Source of the DNA: Planctomycetota bacterium
Lineage (GTDB): Bacteria > Planctomycetota > UBA1135
NCBI GenBank assembly: GCA_014382465.1
Contig: JACNJP010000271.1
Location: 1-7,362 of the forward strand
Length of the DNA: 7,362 nucleotides
Reading direction: 5' to 3'
Each line of letters starts with the position of its first letter. Position 1 is the stretch's first letter. Positions 5,902-7,362 of the stretch are shown in pieces. Made by a program: the position numbers and the translations under genes. Under the pieces are notes generated by a model, which was given only the letters and a program-made list of their open reading frames with translations, made no database searches and had not been told where the DNA came from.

Positions 5902-6668
5902 TGCTGCGGGTCGGCACGGTCCCCTATCTGGTGGCCCGGCCTCTCACCTGGGGCTTGGAAGAGCGGGCGGACGTCGAGCTGGTGGCGGCGCCGCCGTCGG
6001 AGCTGGCCCGCGGCCTGGCGGCGGGCGAGTTGGACGTGGCGCTGGCCTCGTCCATCCTGGCGGTCGAGGATCCGCGTTACCGCTTGTGGGAGCAGGGACC
6101 GGTGATCGCTTCCCGCGGCCCGGTGCGCTCGGTCCTGTTGCTGCTCCGGCCCGGGCTGGTGGACCCGTCCGGGGTCCGGCGGGTCGGCCTGGACCCCCAC
6201 AGCCGCACCGGCCGGGTGCTGGCCACGTCGATCCTTCGGGACCGGTGGCGGGCGGACTTCGAGGCGGTGGAGCTGGCGGGAGACGACCAGGACTTCGCCG
6301 CCGGCGTGGACGCGGTCCAGCGCATCGGGGACCCGGCGCTGCTGGCCGCGGCCGAGCGCCCCGATTGGCGGCCGGTGGACCTCGGCGCCGAGTGGTTTGA
6401 GCTCACCGGGCTGCCCTTCGTCTTCGCCGGCTGGGTCGGGCGGCCCGGCTTCGATCCGGCGCGAGCGGCGGAGGTCCTGGAGCCCGCGGCGACCGCCGGC
6501 CTGGGGCGGAGGCGGCAGTTCGCGGCCGCCGCCGACCTGCCCGGGCTGGAATCCAGCTTCCTGGAAGACTACCTGCTGCGTGACATCCGCTACCGGCTAC
6601 CGGCCGCCGAGGTGCGCGCCGCGATGGCCGAGTTCGGGCGCCGGGTCCGCCAGCCGGTGAAGGGCTGA
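5901..6668 (+). CDS. mqnA: Chorismate dehydratase MqnA
   Basis: This 255-aa cytoplasmic enzyme dehydrates chorismate to 3-[(1-carboxyvinyl)oxy]benzoate, the first step of the futalosine route to menaquinone and the substrate for MqnE encoded just upstream. Family strings visible are VGTVPYLVARPLTWGL (4-19), the LDVALASSI region (44-52), RGPVRSVLLL (72-81), a DPHSRTGR loop (98-105), RIGDPALL (141-148) and DLGAEWFELTGLPFVFAGW (160-178), the most diagnostic. The fold is the periplasmic-binding-protein type, but no signal peptide is present, as expected for MqnA. The N-terminal motif, commonly SYLNxxPL, here reads PYLVARPL with Val in place of Asn. The start overlaps the mqnE stop by one base and has GGAGG upstream, so the genes are very likely an operon. 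Related extracytoplasmic solute-binding proteins are excluded by the lack of an export signal and by the operon context. Confidence 0.93.
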   Translation: MLRVGTVPYLVARPLTWGLEERADVELVAAPPSELARGLAAGELDVALASSILAVEDPRYRLWEQGPVIASRGPVRSVLLLLRPGLVDPSGVRRVGLDPHSRTGRVLATSILRDRWRADFEAVELAGDDQDFAAGVDAVQRIGDPALLAAAERPDWRPVDLGAEWFELTGLPFVFAGWVGRPGFDPARAAEVLEPAATAGLGRRRQFAAAADLPGLESSFLEDYLLRDIRYRLPAAEVRAAMAEFGRRVRQPVKG

Positions 6669-6725
6669 AATCGACTCGAATCGTGTGATCGGCGCCGTAG
6701 GTGCTGCTAATCGTCCTGATCCTCC

Positions 6726-7358
6726 ATGGTGCTCCAAGTCCCTCTCTTCCCGTTGCCGAACGTGCTGCTCTATCCCAGCGCGATCCTGCCCCTGCACGTG
6801 TTCGAGCCGCGCTACATCCAGATGGTCGAGGACTTGGTGGCGAAGGGCGAGGACCGGGTGGTCCTGGGGCTGCTCCAGGACGGCTGGGAGGACGGCTACT
6901 TCGGGGAACCGCCGGTGCACCCGATCGCCGGGTTGGGCAGGCTGCTTCACACCGGCGCCAAGGTGGACGGCCGCTACAACATCCTGTTGCAGGGAATCGA
7001 GCGGGTCCGGATCCGTGACGAGGTCGTCACCGACACCCTCTACCGCCAGGTCCAGGTGGAGCCGGTCGAGGAGCTGGCGCACGACGACCCCGGCGCCGAA
7101 GCGGTGCGCCTGGCGCTCCGCGACGGCCTGATCGACTTCGCCGACGGCTCCCTGATGGTCGAGGCCCGCGCGCCGCTCGGCTACCTCGCCGACGTCCTGC
7201 TGGTCGCCCTGCCCAACGGCATCGAGGAGAAGCAGGCCCTGTTCGAGATCCTCGATCAACGCACCCGCGCCGAACGCGTCCTCGAGGTCCTCCGCAGCAC
7301 CGCCCAGGACCGCCAGGATTACCAGAACCTCCCCGACTCCCCTCCCGCCTGGAACTGA
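6726..7358 (+). CDS. Stand-alone LON substrate-binding domain protein
   Basis: The 210-aa product is essentially the N-terminal (LAN/PUA-like) domain of Lon protease. The opening VPLFPLPNVLLYPSAILPLHVFEPRY (5-30) is the family hallmark. RYNILLQGIERVRI (83-96) is the second conserved segment, and a helical C-terminal half follows (about 122-195). There is no AAA+ module (no Walker A) and no Ser-Lys protease domain, so it cannot be a Lon protease itself. The length fits the separate family often annotated as peptidase S16 or LON domain protein, so it is not a truncation. Its role is unknown; substrate or peptide binding is inferred from the Lon domain. It follows mqnA after 57 bases on the same strand, so read-through is possible, but a link to menaquinone synthesis is not shown. 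The ATG at 6726 lacks a Shine-Dalgarno sequence, but the protein motif starts right after it. The stop is four bases from the window end. Confidence 0.93.
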   Translation: MVLQVPLFPLPNVLLYPSAILPLHVFEPRYIQMVEDLVAKGEDRVVLGLLQDGWEDGYFGEPPVHPIAGLGRLLHTGAKVDGRYNILLQGIERVRIRDEVVTDTLYRQVQVEPVEELAHDDPGAEAVRLALRDGLIDFADGSLMVEARAPLGYLADVLLVALPNGIEEKQALFEILDQRTRAERVLEVLRSTAQDRQDYQNLPDSPPAWN

Positions 7359-7362
7359 CCGG

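Noticed and set aside
6669..6725. Possible promoter for the LON-domain gene (TGCTAATCG at 6705-6713)
   Set aside because: It has no T at the last -10 position, is too near the ATG for normal spacing and has no -35 partner, so the match is too weak to report as a feature.

Overview
The window is very GC-rich bacterial DNA that is almost entirely coding. It holds six complete genes in two divergent blocks. The gene content is a sigma-54-dependent two-component system, a futalosine-type menaquinone pathway and a lipid-anchored hydrolase. Start sites mostly lack Shine-Dalgarno sequences, and one promoter looks leaderless. Together these point to a Gram-negative-type, high-GC phylum such as Acidobacteriota or a Myxococcota/Desulfobacterota-like lineage. 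That placement is inference only, since no rRNA or other lineage marker is present.

Minus strand (3828 down to 210): a membrane sensor histidine kinase (734 aa) is followed after 16 bases by an NtrC-type response regulator (465 aa) with an intact sigma-54-contact motif. They form a kinase-regulator operon. The kinase has a large extracytoplasmic, probably double-Cache, sensor. It also has a cytoplasmic PAS domain with an unusual four-cysteine cluster. Positions 1-209, downstream of the regulator, hold no supportable gene but are packed with hairpins. Two of these are related to each other by pairing-preserving substitutions.

Plus strand (3894 to 7358): a predicted SGNH-hydrolase-like lipoprotein comes first. 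It is followed by mqnE (aminofutalosine synthase, radical SAM) and mqnA (chorismate dehydratase), which overlap by one base, and then by a stand-alone LON-substrate-binding-domain protein. MqnA and MqnE catalyse the first two committed steps from chorismate to aminofutalosine, so this is a menaquinone biosynthesis locus. A good TACAAT -10 box places the transcription start at or next to the mqnE ATG, which suggests a leaderless message. mqnA has its own GGAGG inside the end of mqnE.

I see no -24/-12 promoter in the intergenic gaps, so the sigma-54 regulator's targets are probably outside the window. Each family is recognisable. The points worth a second look are the cysteine PAS domain, the covarying hairpin pair, the leaderless promoter, the lipoprotein beside the menaquinone genes, and replaced motif residues in MqnA and MqnE. 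I see no clear evidence of an entirely new system.
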